Assembly: GCA_003993805.1 (NCBI GenBank)
Contig: RSEF01000031.1
Coordinates: 18,734,138 to 18,798,137, forward strand
DNA length: 64,000 bases
Direction of reading: 5' to 3'
Source of the DNA: Himantopus leucocephalus
Taxonomy: Eukaryota; Chordata; Aves; Charadriiformes; Recurvirostridae
Positions within the stretch are counted from its first letter, which is position 1. Each line of letters begins with the position of its first letter. Shown piece by piece: positions 1-11,200 of this stretch. The translations under genes and the position numbers were made by a program. Under the pieces are notes generated by a model. That model searched no databases and had not been told where the DNA came from. It worked only from the letters and a program-made list of their open reading frames with translations.

Positions 1-2984
1 AAAACAACATAGGGTCCTACATGTTTAAGTATCCTGTCCTCATTCCCACTTCTCTTTCTTCTTCCCAAATCCAAGAGTGGCTGTGCATCTTCCCTGATTC
101 TGAAGCTTTGTCTGAAATATCCTTTCCAGCCATTCTAACCACAAAAGAGCACCAAGTTCACCATAAAGTTTCTAATACTAAAACTGAAAACAAATTATTT
201 TTGCACCAGTTAAAGGATGTAGAGTCATGCACTGATCTCAGAACTATGTTGGTTCTTCCTCCTGCAGCAGAATATCCCCAGCCTGTTTTGAAACAATGGT
301 ACTATTTAACACAACCTAGTTGAGTAACGGCCGTTATGCCACATAACAGAGAACTGAAACACAACACAAAAAGACCAAATCCCATTCAAATTGGTGTCAG
401 GTTCTGCTCTCTCCCAAGAGCAATTTCTTTGCCAAATAGAAAAGTGGTTTCTTACATGGAGCTAGCAGACTGGTTTAATCGCACGTGCACAAGACGTTGC
501 AGGATGGTTCAGTGTACTCAAGGAAATCCCCAAGTACTGAGCCCCGAGTATACCTACCCTAGCTCACCAGTGCCAAAACCACACATGCCTTTTCTCCCCT
601 GGGATCTGCCAAGTGAGTAGTTTCATTGTCAAAACAAAACTTCAGTGGCCACTCTTCAGTCATGCAGGTCTGAAATATTTAACTCTCACAACAACAGGAT
701 AGTGCCCTATTCAGGAAGAGATGGCAATGGCTGTTCACAAAAGTATACATTGTGAACTGCTTGACCAATAGTCATGAGGGCACAGACTCCAAGTGCAAAT
801 CTAAAATGGTCAGTAGGATAGAGGAATGAAGATAAACTGTCCATCAGTCAAACATTTGCTGTAATCAGCACTGCAAAGCTCAATCCAGGCAAGAGGCAGC
901 TTCGGCAAGCAACTCTGGAACCAGTATGGCTCCAGAAGTTCAGTGCTCCCTCGCTGCCCTCCTTCCCTTTCCCCTCAACATACACAGACACGCATACTTT
1001 TATTCCCTGAGGGAAGGGAGACTATCTACACCTTTTGCTGATATGAGCCACAGCACTCTCAATTTTTGCTCCAGAAAGCTAGGTGGTACATTACAGATCC
1101 CAGGTGCCAAGAGCCTACATACTGCACTGGAAGGCTAATGATTGTTGAGCTCCATCCTTCTGTACTCCAGCAAAGAGGACGGGCTATAAAACAGAGTATG
1201 TGACAAGTAATTTCTCTTTGAAAGACAGGTCATAAGTGAGCCCAGTTGTTATTCATCAGCATAATTTTCAAAGGGATGCTACTTAGCATCTTATACCAAA
1301 CCTTACCCTACAATGCAAGAGAAGATTTCGATCAAGACTTTAAGCACAGCCTATAGCAAGACCCATTGGTGATTGCATAGGAACTTTACTGACAGTAATG
1401 GCGGAGAATATTGAGAAGACTCTTCTATAGACCTTTACAAGGCACATCAGACAGAAATCGATTGAGAGCTGCTTTTTCTGTTTGGTTAGCTCCTGTTTAG
1501 TTTTTAGGGTCTATTAGAAACATATGGAATTAGCTGGAGGTAGAGGCACTAATGAGAACTCTGAGACAACATAGGATTATTTTTACCCAACTTACATTAT
1601 TCTTGAAATTTGAGTGAGAGTAGTAATTTGTCCTTCAAATCAGTTTGGAAGGAAGTGTAGTGGGGGGAGAATCATTCACCCTCCTTTAAAGCAGGGTTAT
1701 GTTGTCAGCTTGGATTATCTAGGTGAGTTACCCAGTCTCACTTCACTGCACTGGAAGAAGCATGAAGTACTGCTTGCACCTTCCCTTTTTTCTGAGGACA
1801 GCACATTTCAATTTTCTGAAGAAAAGGATGGTTTGATTCCATATAGCAATGAGTTTGATACTGAGCGTACAGGTGAACCTAAACAATTATTTTGCAAAAA
1901 AAAATTTAGATAATGTGATGATCTCTGCAAACCTTAAAAAATTCTAAAATGGGCAGATTGTGACAGCTGTGAAAGGATCAAGACTGATTCCTCTATACAA
2001 ACGAACATTTCAGCAACTTGAAGAGATAGGAAGGTAGCACTGAAGGAGAGTCTTAAACGGTTGCCATGAAAAACAGGCCACACTTCAAAAATATTTCAAA
2101 ATGAGTTGAACACTGCCTGCAGAATAATAAACTGCCAGTGGACAATGATATAGAGTAAAAAGCAAACATTCAGCTTCAGCTGTTACCTGAAGCTCGTTCC
2201 GTCACTTAAAAAATCTCAGAACAGGAAATAATATAGAACTATCTCTATCTGCCTCTTTTCTCTCTCACACATGCCTTGCTTTCTTCATAGCTTGAAAACT
2301 CATGGGGCAAATAGGACACAGCAAAGGGATCTTGAGCACGTCCTAGGGGACGTTTCTGTTGGTAAACCCAACTTTTGGATTCTGTCTGTAAGCAGATACT
2401 CAGAGCTCTCTAGGGCTTGCAGGATGTTTTATGTTGCCAGGCTAAGAAATAACCTTGCAGCTATTTCCCCAGGAAGAATATATGGCAGTCATACTGCCAG
2501 CTGTGTTTGACAGACTTTGGGTTTCAGGAGTTTTCTCTGCATTTTTCTATGAGAATCCATGAAATGGCCAAACAGTTAAGTCCTCCCCTTTAAACAAGTA
2601 ATTATACCACATTAAAGACTTAAACAAAACATTTTGGTTTTTATATGAGGGACTTTTTTTACTTTAAATCTCAGACATGGTATAATGATTTCAATCAGCT
2701 TCACAGCTTTAAGCCCAAGAGGCAGGATTAGATTTTTGTTCTGCCTTTTTCTCTTTTGGAGGAAAGAGATTTGGAAATAAGAAATCAATCTCTATGTGAA
2801 ACATCTACAGCAAAAACATGGATGCAGTTTTTATTGGCATGGTTATCAGAGCAGACAGATTTACACAAAGCCCCATCTCTTTTGGGTTCAGCTTCCCTCA
2901 GTGAAAGAAGAAATCATCTTTTTGGATGCTGTTGTGCTCAAGATAAAAGATTGTTACATTGAAAAACTCATTTTTTTAAAAATT
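1..2984. other. non-coding single-copy DNA
   Basis: AT-rich sequence with stops in all six frames. The longest open frames are about 100 codons and have no recognisable protein motif. I see no repeat, RNA gene or regulatory site that I can support here. Confidence 0.6.
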
Positions 2985-3865
2985 ATAGAATCAGAGAATC
3001 ATAGAATCGTTATGGTTGGAAGAGACCTTTAAGATCATCCAGTCTAACCGTTAACCCAGTACTGCCAAGTCCACCATTAAACCATGTCCCTCAGCACTAC
3101 ATCTACATGTCTTTTAAATACCTCCAGGGATGATGATTCCACCACTTCCCTGGGCAACCTGTTCCAATTCTTGACAACCCTTTCAGTGAAGAAATTTTTC
3201 CTAATACCCCATCTAAACCTCCCCGGCATAACTTGAAGCAATTCCCTCTTGTCCTATCTCCTGTTACCTGGGAGGAGAACAATGTCCCCCTCACTACAAC
3301 CTCCTTTCAGGTAGCTGTAGAGAGCAATAAGGCCTCTCCTCAGCCTCCTTTTCTCCAGGTTAAACAACCCCAGTTCCCTGAGCCATTCCTCATAAGATTT
3401 GTGTTCTAGATCCCTCACCAGCTTTGTTGCTTTTCTGTGGACACGTTCCAGCACCTCAATGTCTTTCTTGTAGTGAAGGGCCCAAAACTGAACACAGTAT
3501 TTGAGGTGGGGCCCCACTAGTGCCACGTACAGGGGAATGATCACTTCCCTCGTCCTGCTGGCCACGCTATTTCTTATACAGGCCAGGATGCTGTTGGCCT
3601 TCTTGGGCACCTGGGCACACTGCTGGCTCATATTGGGCCAGGTGTTTGCCAACACCCTCGGGTCCTTCTCCTCAAGGCAGTTTTCCAGACACTCTTCCCC
3701 AAGCCTGTAATGTTGCATAGGATTGTTGTGACCCAAGTACAGCACCCGACACTTGGCCTTGTTAAATCTCATACCACTGGCCTCAGGCCATCGATGCAGC
3801 CTGTCCAGATCCCCCTGTGGAGCCTTCCTACCCTCAAGCAGATCAACACTCCTGCCCAACTTGGT
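2985..3865 (-). mobile_element. CR1 LINE, 5'-truncated copy
   Basis: Read on the minus strand, this is the last ~880 bp of a CR1 non-LTR retrotransposon: the part of the reverse transcriptase after the catalytic Asp pair, then the short 3' UTR. The 3' end lies at 2985-3015 on the plus strand, where the ATAGAATC-type units are the reverse complement of the ATTCTATG tail that marks CR1. The adjoining GGTTGGAAGAGACCTTTAAG (reverse complement of the CR1 end) is also typical. Similarity stops around 3865, just downstream of the FADD catalytic region, so the copy is 5'-truncated, as is usual for CR1. I see no target-site duplication. The reading frame is broken near 3254-3294, so the copy is dead. 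Divergence looks moderate; the subfamily is not resolved. Confidence 0.95.
3254..3859 (-). pseudogene. CR1 reverse transcriptase C-terminal fragment
   Basis: A 201-codon open frame encodes the C-terminal thumb and connection part of CR1 ORF2. It begins at VDLLEGRK and runs through the family hallmarks [43 protein letters not shown] and [19 protein letters not shown]. An intact ORF2 is roughly 900 residues with an N-terminal endonuclease; here the endonuclease, the RT fingers and the whole catalytic palm are missing. The frame ends early at LLPGNRR; homologous sequence continues in another frame to about 3103 ([18 protein letters not shown] remnants), which shows a frameshift. It cannot make an active enzyme. 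Confidence 0.92.
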
Positions 3866-4324
3866 ACAATTGGTACAACTATATCACACAGACCGGGGGC
3901 TGCCTTGCATGCAACTGTTGCCAGACTGAGCTATTTAGGTAGGTTAGGGACCTTTTCAGGTGTCTGGGGACATCTTTTCAGGTAAAACTTGAATTTGCTC
4001 CTTGTTTCAGAGACTGCTCTCTATTAACCTACCCAACACAGTTCTCAGAGGTTTTTGGCCATAAGATGGTTTCTGATCACATTGAATGTCTGTATGTCCA
4101 GATTATAGACATTTATCCTCTCACAGAAGTGTAACAGAAAGCATTCTTTGGCCCAGTAACTTGAGGCTGAAAAAGATAGTAACTTTTTGTTAGAGCTTTA
4201 CAGCTCTCTTGCAAAAACGTCCTTGATCATTAGAGCAATAAACTCAGTATAATAAGGTTAATGTAAAATACCAACATGTATTTCACTCCGGAAAATAAAC
4301 CAGGATTCCAGTTTCTAAATACGA

Positions 4325-4344
4325 GGGGGGAGGGGGGGTGAGGG
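4325..4344 (+). repeat. G-rich run, possible G-quadruplex
   Basis: Runs of 6, 7 and 3 guanines are separated by 1-3 bases. Splitting the long runs gives four or more GGG tracts, so a quadruplex is possible on the plus strand. No role can be inferred. Confidence 0.6.
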
Positions 4345-6150
4345 TAAGTTATTCCATATTTCATGTAAAATCTATTTTCTAAAAGTACTTCAGCTCATTC
4401 ATCTATTCATCTGTACTCAGGGAGGAGGCCTTGTGAAGTTTTTGGCATAAATATTATCCTATCTTTATCACATGAGATGAGACTACACTATTTGTAAAAC
4501 AATTTCAAAGGGAAAAAAAATCTTCATAGAAGAGAAGCTGATGTATTGATAGGCTTAGGTAGGTTGTTATCAATCCTGTGTTTGGGGTTTGACTATCACT
4601 TTCTTTCATAGCACTGACTTCAAAAGAAACATTCGCTGCATGAAAATATTGATTAATTTCCCCCCTTCTCCCCAGCTTTTTCCTCAAATGCATCAGCTGA
4701 GAACCACTGTAATTTCTACTGGGCTGCAAAATACATACAAAACTGGAAGTTCAAAAGGCCTGCATTGCAGGGCTGTAAATGAAGTTGAAAGGGCAAAATG
4801 ACAAGTGCCCACATGAAGCAGAATATCTTAAACGTTACCTCCATGGACAGGTTTTGTCAGGCCTTGGAAATTCTTTGTATGCCCAGCTCTCTCTGGAGGA
4901 CTCATTGAAGCATTGGAGTGACAACTCCTTGCTGAGCAGTCCAGCTCAGGGTTATTTTAGGCCATGCCTGGTCAGTACAGTGCACCACGAGCACAGTTAC
5001 TGTCCGTACTTCTCACACACGGCAGCTACCACCCAAGCAGGTCACCTTTAATGGAAACAGAATAATGAGCCAACCAGAAAAAAACCTCATAAGCATTAAC
5101 TAAGTTGATGCTAACAGTTTTATAGCTGACAGAGCATATTGACATAAAGATTTTAAAAATGGATCAAGGCAGCTCACAAGCAACCAAATGTGCATTGTTT
5201 CTAGTAGAACAGCAAGACAACACTGAAGTTCGTAGAGTCTTAAATATTTCTTGGATATTAAACATGAGTAAAGAAGAGAACTTGAAAGATTTCCTAAGAA
5301 TTTTTAGGACCTCAGAGAATCTACCAACCTGCCAAGGTAACTGAAAGATCACAAAATAAAAACCACCAATGCAAGTTGGCTCACCCATAACTCAAATAAT
5401 TTTCACCTTTCAGTATGACACACCTGCAAAATAAACAGTATCAAACATACACACAAACATAACTGACGAAAAGAAGACAAAGTATATAGGAAAGTCCGTT
5501 TTACTTTATGACTTTTGTGTCTCACCCCCAATGCAGAAATGCTAATTCTTAAGAGGGGCTGCAAGACTTTCATTTCAGGATGGGCACTGACTGACCTGCA
5601 ACTTCAACACAGCTTGTTCAGAGCTCAGCAACACAGTAAACATTGCTCCTTATCAACCCACACAACACAGAGGTGATTTAAAAACACAATATTGATCTTG
5701 TAGGAGGGAGAGATGGAGATAGCCACACTCAAAAAATCTTTACAAAGACCACAGAGATAACAGGAATACATGACTTTTAAATTCTCCTTCGTCTTGTTCC
5801 AGTAAACCTATCTCAATGCAGGATCATATGAGGACCAAAGTTAGGCATTTCCTAACTAAAACAGCAATTCCTGCTGGACTGCCTTGAAGTAACATTGTGC
5901 CTTAGTCTTAGCACCCCAATACGCATGTAAGACCTCTCTCTCCCACCTCCCCCCTCCAGCGCCCACTGTGATTCCACAGAATTGTAAGTCCTCCATGGAA
6001 AATCAAGACCGTCATTTGTTAGGCAGCCCTATGTCTACAGAAAAGCCTTGGTGGGTGCTGAGCACAGTAACAGCCTTGAAGCCATATAACCAGCAGCTTT
6101 CTGGGGAGGGGGATACGGAAGCAAGAAAGAAATATAACCCTGCTGCAGAC

Positions 6151-6164
6151 AAAAAAAAAAAAAN
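6151..6164 (+). repeat. poly-A tract ending in an N
   Basis: Thirteen A residues followed by one unresolved base, most likely uncertainty over homopolymer length in the assembly. It is not attached to a recognisable retroposed copy. Confidence 0.9.
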
Positions 6165-6871
6165 ACCCACCCTCATTTCATACTTTCTGAGTGACAAGAT
6201 ATAGCATAGCCAATTTACTCCTTTTGTTTTCCCCCCAGAAAGACCTGTCCTGTATTTACTTAGCCTCTGAACCCTGTTTTTTCAATGCATACATTTTCTC
6301 AGTGATGGTAACAGATGCAGTTTTATTCCCTCTTTACTTTAAGCCTCCATTACGTTTTCTTGTCAGGCCTGTTGGTGGATAGGACTGTTGCCCTCTTGCA
6401 CCTCAACTTCATTTCCCTGCCAGAATCAGATAATGGCAATGGCTTCATTCCTGGGAAGATGCAAGGGAAGGAGCTTGATGTGCACAAGACAAGAACTACG
6501 CCTTCACTGGAAACGTAATCAGGATGAGCATGCATGTGGGACACGCAGACAACAACGAGGGTATCAGACTCCAGATAGTTCAGCACAAGAGACCTGTTCC
6601 AATAGCTGTCCTCAACTGAGGCAGCACTGGCAAAGAGCCCACAGCCCGGCAGAGGCAGCCAACAGGGTTTGTCAAGATTTGCCTCTCTGATAAGTGTTTA
6701 TTATTGGTACCCGAAGTTCAAGCTGATTTAGAAAATAAGTAAGACTTAAAAGGTTTCTTTAAAGGTTTAAAAGCAAGTAGCAAAAAGTGAGGCCATGTTC
6801 AAGTAACAGTAACAACAGCAAAACCTTGAATGGCCTACTGTTGAAGTTGATGACTTCCAAGAGCCTTTACT

Positions 6872-6896
6872 AATCTCATGTATATGACATGAGATT
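6872..6896. repeat. perfect 10-bp inverted repeat (stem-loop)
   Basis: The arms AATCTCATGT (6872-6881) and ACATGAGATT (6887-6896) are perfectly complementary around a 5-base loop, ATATG. There is no adjacent gene or repeat boundary to explain it. Confidence 0.8.
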
Positions 6897-7087
6897 GTCT
6901 TAAAATGAGCCGTGTTTCAAGCACACCCATTACAGGTCATGGCCTTGGACTAGAGTTTTAATTCCCTGTGCCATTAGTTTCACATCACCTGGCTGAAACT
7001 CCAGTGGCTGGTCTGTTACAGGCCCTATACCTCTCATGTACTGAAAAGTGAGGGGTGGAAGCACAACTTCCCAGGCAAATACTAGCT

Positions 7088-7116
7088 TGCCATACCCTAA
7101 CATGCCATACCCTAAC
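7088..7116 (+). repeat. 14-bp direct repeat, two copies
   Basis: TGCCATACCCTAAC occurs at 7088-7101 and 7103-7116 with one base between (period 15). It is probably a small local duplication. Confidence 0.9.
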
Positions 7117-9481
7117 TTCTGAAGGCTTTACTTAGCAACCTAAACACTAAAAATCTAAAACCATATTTTTTAAAAACACAATTACTTTTATACCTTATGT
7201 AAACTGTTATGATTCCACATTTAAGTTTAAGTTGGCAGAAGGAAGACAAGTTATCTCAAATCTTTCAACGGGCCCAGTTTCATTTATGCTTTCACAGCAT
7301 CTGGCACTGACCACTGCCACTGAGAGCCTGGACTGGATTGTGTGAACCACACAAATAAACCCAAGCAGCAATTTCTGTTTCTTCATCTTGAGCAAAATTG
7401 ATTGTTTAAAGTTGGGATTCTGCAGAGTTCTCATCAATAACACTATTATGTTGTCACATTCAGAAAGCCCAAGGAGCATACACAAAGTGTGAGACGGCAG
7501 AAATTTTCATGTTTGAGAGAAACTATAAAAGGGACAAGACATCTCATCAGTGTCACACAAATCCACCTTTTCAGATATAAGCTAGTAAAAACAGTTGCTT
7601 CATCCCTCCCATTAAAACCCTTTCACTTGCGATCGTCTTTTTACAGCTTCTTCTGATTACACAAAATAAGTAAGCTTCCCTCTGGAGCTGGCAGGGCCCC
7701 TGTTACCATTGCTACAGGGGATTTTTCTTGCCACAACTCTTTCTTTCACACATTATCTTTTTCTTCAGCGGACCCATAGCTAGCAAAAAGGAGACCTCAG
7801 ACAATAGCAGCACCGGTGGGCTATCTCCAAGCCATTCCCATAAATATATTTCTAGCCAGAGATTTCCCACATGACAGCTGTGCTGGAAGTGTAATTCCAA
7901 AACTGTATCTGTTGCGTTATCCTGTAAACATGATTCTGGGGAGATTAGTTGAAAGGCATTTCAGCGCTCTGCCACCCACACCCTGCAACCGCAGAGGAGT
8001 TTCAGTTCAGATAAAGTACCTACATTTTATGGAAACAGCAAGGAGAATTTCCATGGATTTAACAAAAAGCCCCAACTCACAGAGAAAGTAAGGAAACTGG
8101 CACCAGGAACAGTTTGCAAACAATTAACACATTAAGCCCTTTGGCTCTGTTTTCTCTTGTTATTCTTAGCAACTGGTATTTCCAGGAGTGCTGATACACT
8201 TAGCATCATAGGAGGAGTGAACAACAGGTTTCTCTAGCGGGTAGTAACTGGAAGCACATTATGCACGTACTGGACAGGCCAGCTAGAAAACCTGCCCAGC
8301 TGGAAGTCATGTCCTGTCTACCACTCTGTCTTCATTAAAACCTCTTTTGCAAAAATCTCCCTTTTCAGTGATGTCCACCGATACATCCAACCTACATTAG
8401 TCACAATAATGCTGTCATGCTCTCATTAAATAATTTTAATTGTTCCCTGAAAAAGAGTCCTGTGCCCTGAATTTTTCAGTACATTGCTTGTCTGATTTTG
8501 TTACCTTTAGCTTCTAGACCTTTATGTTCTCAGTATTTAACATATGCACGGGAACAGAAAAATTATCTGAGGGATTTCAGTCCTCCATTTTTATACATAA
8601 ATGAGCTTACTTTTCATCTGTCATGCTAAAAAAGATAGTTTCTTTTGTTTTTAATCTGAAAGCAATGTTAATACAAGAGTTAAACTGGTGGTAATTAACT
8701 ACAATCTCTAAAAATCTGCTCAACTAAAAAAAAGTAAGTATTATTCACCAGAAGAGAAAAAGATCTTGAAATACATCTTCAGTCAGGATGTTGTACTTTC
8801 TGTATTGCTCTTAGTGCTGAAATATAGTCACTTCTAACAGCACATGCTGTCTCAGCATGACAGGCAGTTCAGAATCACCTCTCTTATATGCTGGTCTCAA
8901 AAAGAAAGAAGCCAGTGCTTCTCTCTTACTGGGTTTAATGATATATTGGCCATCCAAAGCTCTATAGAGGAAAGGTAGGTGCATCAATATTGACAGAATT
9001 ACTTCTTCCCATTCCAAGATACGGTAATATTTTACAGAAAAGGACATGCCCACCATACTGTCTCATCTACACGTATAAAGGGAAGTAAATTAAAACCCAT
9101 ACTCCCAAAAGTCAACCACAAACATAATGAAGGGTTGTAAAAGCTGCCTGTAAACAAGCAAATAAAAAACCCAGAGTCATTGTGCATATTGCAGCTACTC
9201 CTATTTGGCTGGCCAGATGCACATACATCAATCAACTCATGATGCACAGTCTAATCCAGCTACGGAAAACAACTCTTTTCACATGAAACCTGGCTACACA
9301 GAGTTTTAGGAACAACAGAAACGTGTGCCCTCTATGCTGGGGGAGCTACTACACACATAGTAAGACAACATTCTTTTTAAGAGACTATATGCTATTGTTC
9401 AGCATATTCATGTATTTGTACGGCAATATAAACTGAAGGTATTTGGGTGCCCAGGTGAGTATTGAGAGACCACATTTCTAC

Positions 9482-9580
9482 CTTTGCTTTTTTCATTGGA
9501 GATCTTCCTGCAACGGCAAGCCTTGCTCCTCTGTTTTGGACAAACAATGGCATGGAAAGGTACCTGTTTGGACGCACTGC
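9482..9580 (-). CDS. weak candidate internal coding exon, no known product
   Basis: On the minus strand a 99-bp block is flanked by a good acceptor (pyrimidine-rich TTTGTTTCTGCAG) and a fair donor (AAAG|GTAGAA). It is open in one frame, phase 0 at both ends, 33 codons. The peptide is basic (VRPNRYLSMPLFVQNRGARL, then SPMKKAK) and I recognise no family. Comparable splice-like blocks occur by chance in this window, for example near 6238 on the other strand. Its phase does not join directly to the candidate exons at 14857-15046 or 16501-16683. Treat it as a lead for a homology search; random open sequence is the more likely explanation. Confidence 0.2.
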
Positions 9581-10214
9581 CTGCAGAAACAAACAGGTTG
9601 TTTTATGAAAAATAATCCAAAAGAGCAGCATGGAATGATGGGCTGAACTCAGGTACAGTAGCCTGTAATATAATTACTCAGGAATAAAATGGGATGGTAG
9701 GATGTGAAAAGCATTAAGAAGGTCTACAGAATTCAGGAGAAGGATGAGTAGGAACATCCTTCTTCCCACCAAACCTTTGGACTCTCATAGCCAGAGCTGG
9801 CAGAGCTGAATGCTTGTCCTCTCCATCAAAAAGGTTCAGGATTGCAAGATTTTTGCTATTTCAAGTGAGAAATTCCCTGTCTGCATGCAGATTGCCTGGA
9901 AATTGGAAAGTTGCATTCAGATCGCTTCTCTGCCTCCCTCAAACAGCAGCTGGTATTAAGACCCGGTTGAACAGTGCAGACAAGTTTCAGATGGTTGTTC
10001 TGTTTAAGTATAGACATTACAGTCTTCATGTAAATCTACATCTGAAGGAATATTCTGTATGAAAAAGGTAAAGAGTGATGCTTTAAATCATATTTCATAC
10101 CACTGCTCACATACACTCAGCAGATCAGTAAAGAAGCTGGTTTACAGCCTTTCTGACCTTGTTCAAAATATCTAACCGATTTGAAATAGGCTTATTCATC
10201 CTAAAACTGCCTGT
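9581..10214. other. non-coding, nothing recognised
   Basis: Single-copy AT-rich sequence before the old CR1 copy. The 82-codon open frame at 9814-10062 has no recognisable motif. Confidence 0.5.
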
Positions 10215-11200
10215 GGAGATGTACTGAAGAACATCAAAGCAGAGAACAGCATAGTGACATGAAGAAAGCAGATGAAATTCTAGTGAGTGCAAAAATAATG
10301 TATGTGGGTGAAAAAATAACCTTAAGTGGATATGCATAATGATAGACTATGTTAGCCAAAAGCACATAGGAAAGCTAGTACACAAAAAACATCAGAGCTC
10401 AATGATTAACAAACAAAACAAATAAAAGACATTTTATGAAAGCAGTATAGGTCACAGCAGATAATGTAATTACACTTTTGTACAGAGCAATGACACAGAT
10501 GTATTTTCATCTCATGGTATATGTAGAACCTAAAAGGTACAGAGAGAGGAGTCCAGAAAGGTGGCACATTTTGGGAGAGCTTCAGTAAAAGGAGAGACTA
10601 AATGAATTCATTTTTTATTTGGCCTTTCTAGTCTGTCATTCTGATTAACTAAGTTAGCCTTAATTTTTTTCAAAAGGAGTACTTGGCAAAGCTAAAGAAG
10701 GGAGGTAAATGAAAATCTAATACTATAAAAACAAACCATGAAAAGAATATGGCAGAAGACTACAAAATGATAAATGCCATGAAAAAAGTTTGTAGACAGT
10801 AATTTTTCAAGTCTTCTCACAATACAAAAGTAAGGAGACACCCAAAGAAATGATCAGGCTTAAACAAAAGGAAATGCTTTTTCCACATAACTTCTTAATT
10901 GAAGTGTGGAATTCATTACCACAGGAAGTTGTGGAGGCCACAGCATAAAAGGAATTTGAAAAAAGGGGGGATTTGTGGAGGATAAACCCACTGGTGGTTA
11001 TTAGACACAATGGTCCGGATGCAAACTTGAGCACAGGAAATTCTTAAACCATCAATTACTGGAGGTGAGGATAATCACTTGCTACATCCCCTGGTCCTCA
11101 TCCTCTTCTTTAAGCACTTATTGCAGGTCACTGCTTACAACAGGACACTGGGCTGGCTGGACCTTCAATTGACTCATATATAAGTTCTTCTGGTCTTAAG
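10215..11200 (+). mobile_element. ancient CR1 LINE copy, strongly decayed
   Basis: About 1 kb resembles the 3' part of the older amniote CR1 lineage (as seen in turtles and crocodilians), not the younger bird subfamilies. Matches run in order. GCAGATGAAATTC near 10270 fits the RT segment after the catalytic Asp pair. The stretch near 10490-10530 fits the PHLEY region. GTCCAGAAAGGTGGCAC near 10550 fits the VQKRAT region. TACAAAATGATAAATGCCATG near 10762 fits YKIM. GTGGAATTCATTACCACAGG near 10905, followed by AAGTTGTGGAGGCCAC, fits the WN-LP--VVEA segment. GGACACTGGGCTGGCTGGAC near 11143 fits the 3' UTR end. All frames are broken. The 5' boundary is uncertain by about 50 bp. Confidence 0.8.

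Larger units (their letters stand above)
3866..8878. other. non-coding single-copy DNA with simple repeats
   Basis: No supported gene. It holds a G-rich run, a poly-A tract with an unresolved base, a perfect hairpin and a short direct repeat, each listed separately. The rest shows nothing I can name. Two places have splice-like signals (acceptor near 6238, donor near 8087), but neither gives a convincing exon. Confidence 0.55.

Noticed and set aside
5159..5340. Open block from ATG to a GCCAAG|GTAACT donor
   Set aside because: No supporting promoter, no known peptide, and the opposite strand is open across the same stretch.
6238..6310. Plus-strand exon-like block after TTTTCCCCCCAG with donor ATG|GTAACA
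   Set aside because: Only about 23 codons with no recognisable peptide. It mainly shows how often splice-flanked open blocks arise by chance here.
7769..8087. Strong acceptor TTTTTCTTCAG at 7768 and donor AAA|GTAAGG at 8087
   Set aside because: The frame that is open near the donor has a TAG at 7777, just inside the acceptor, so the two signals do not enclose one open exon.
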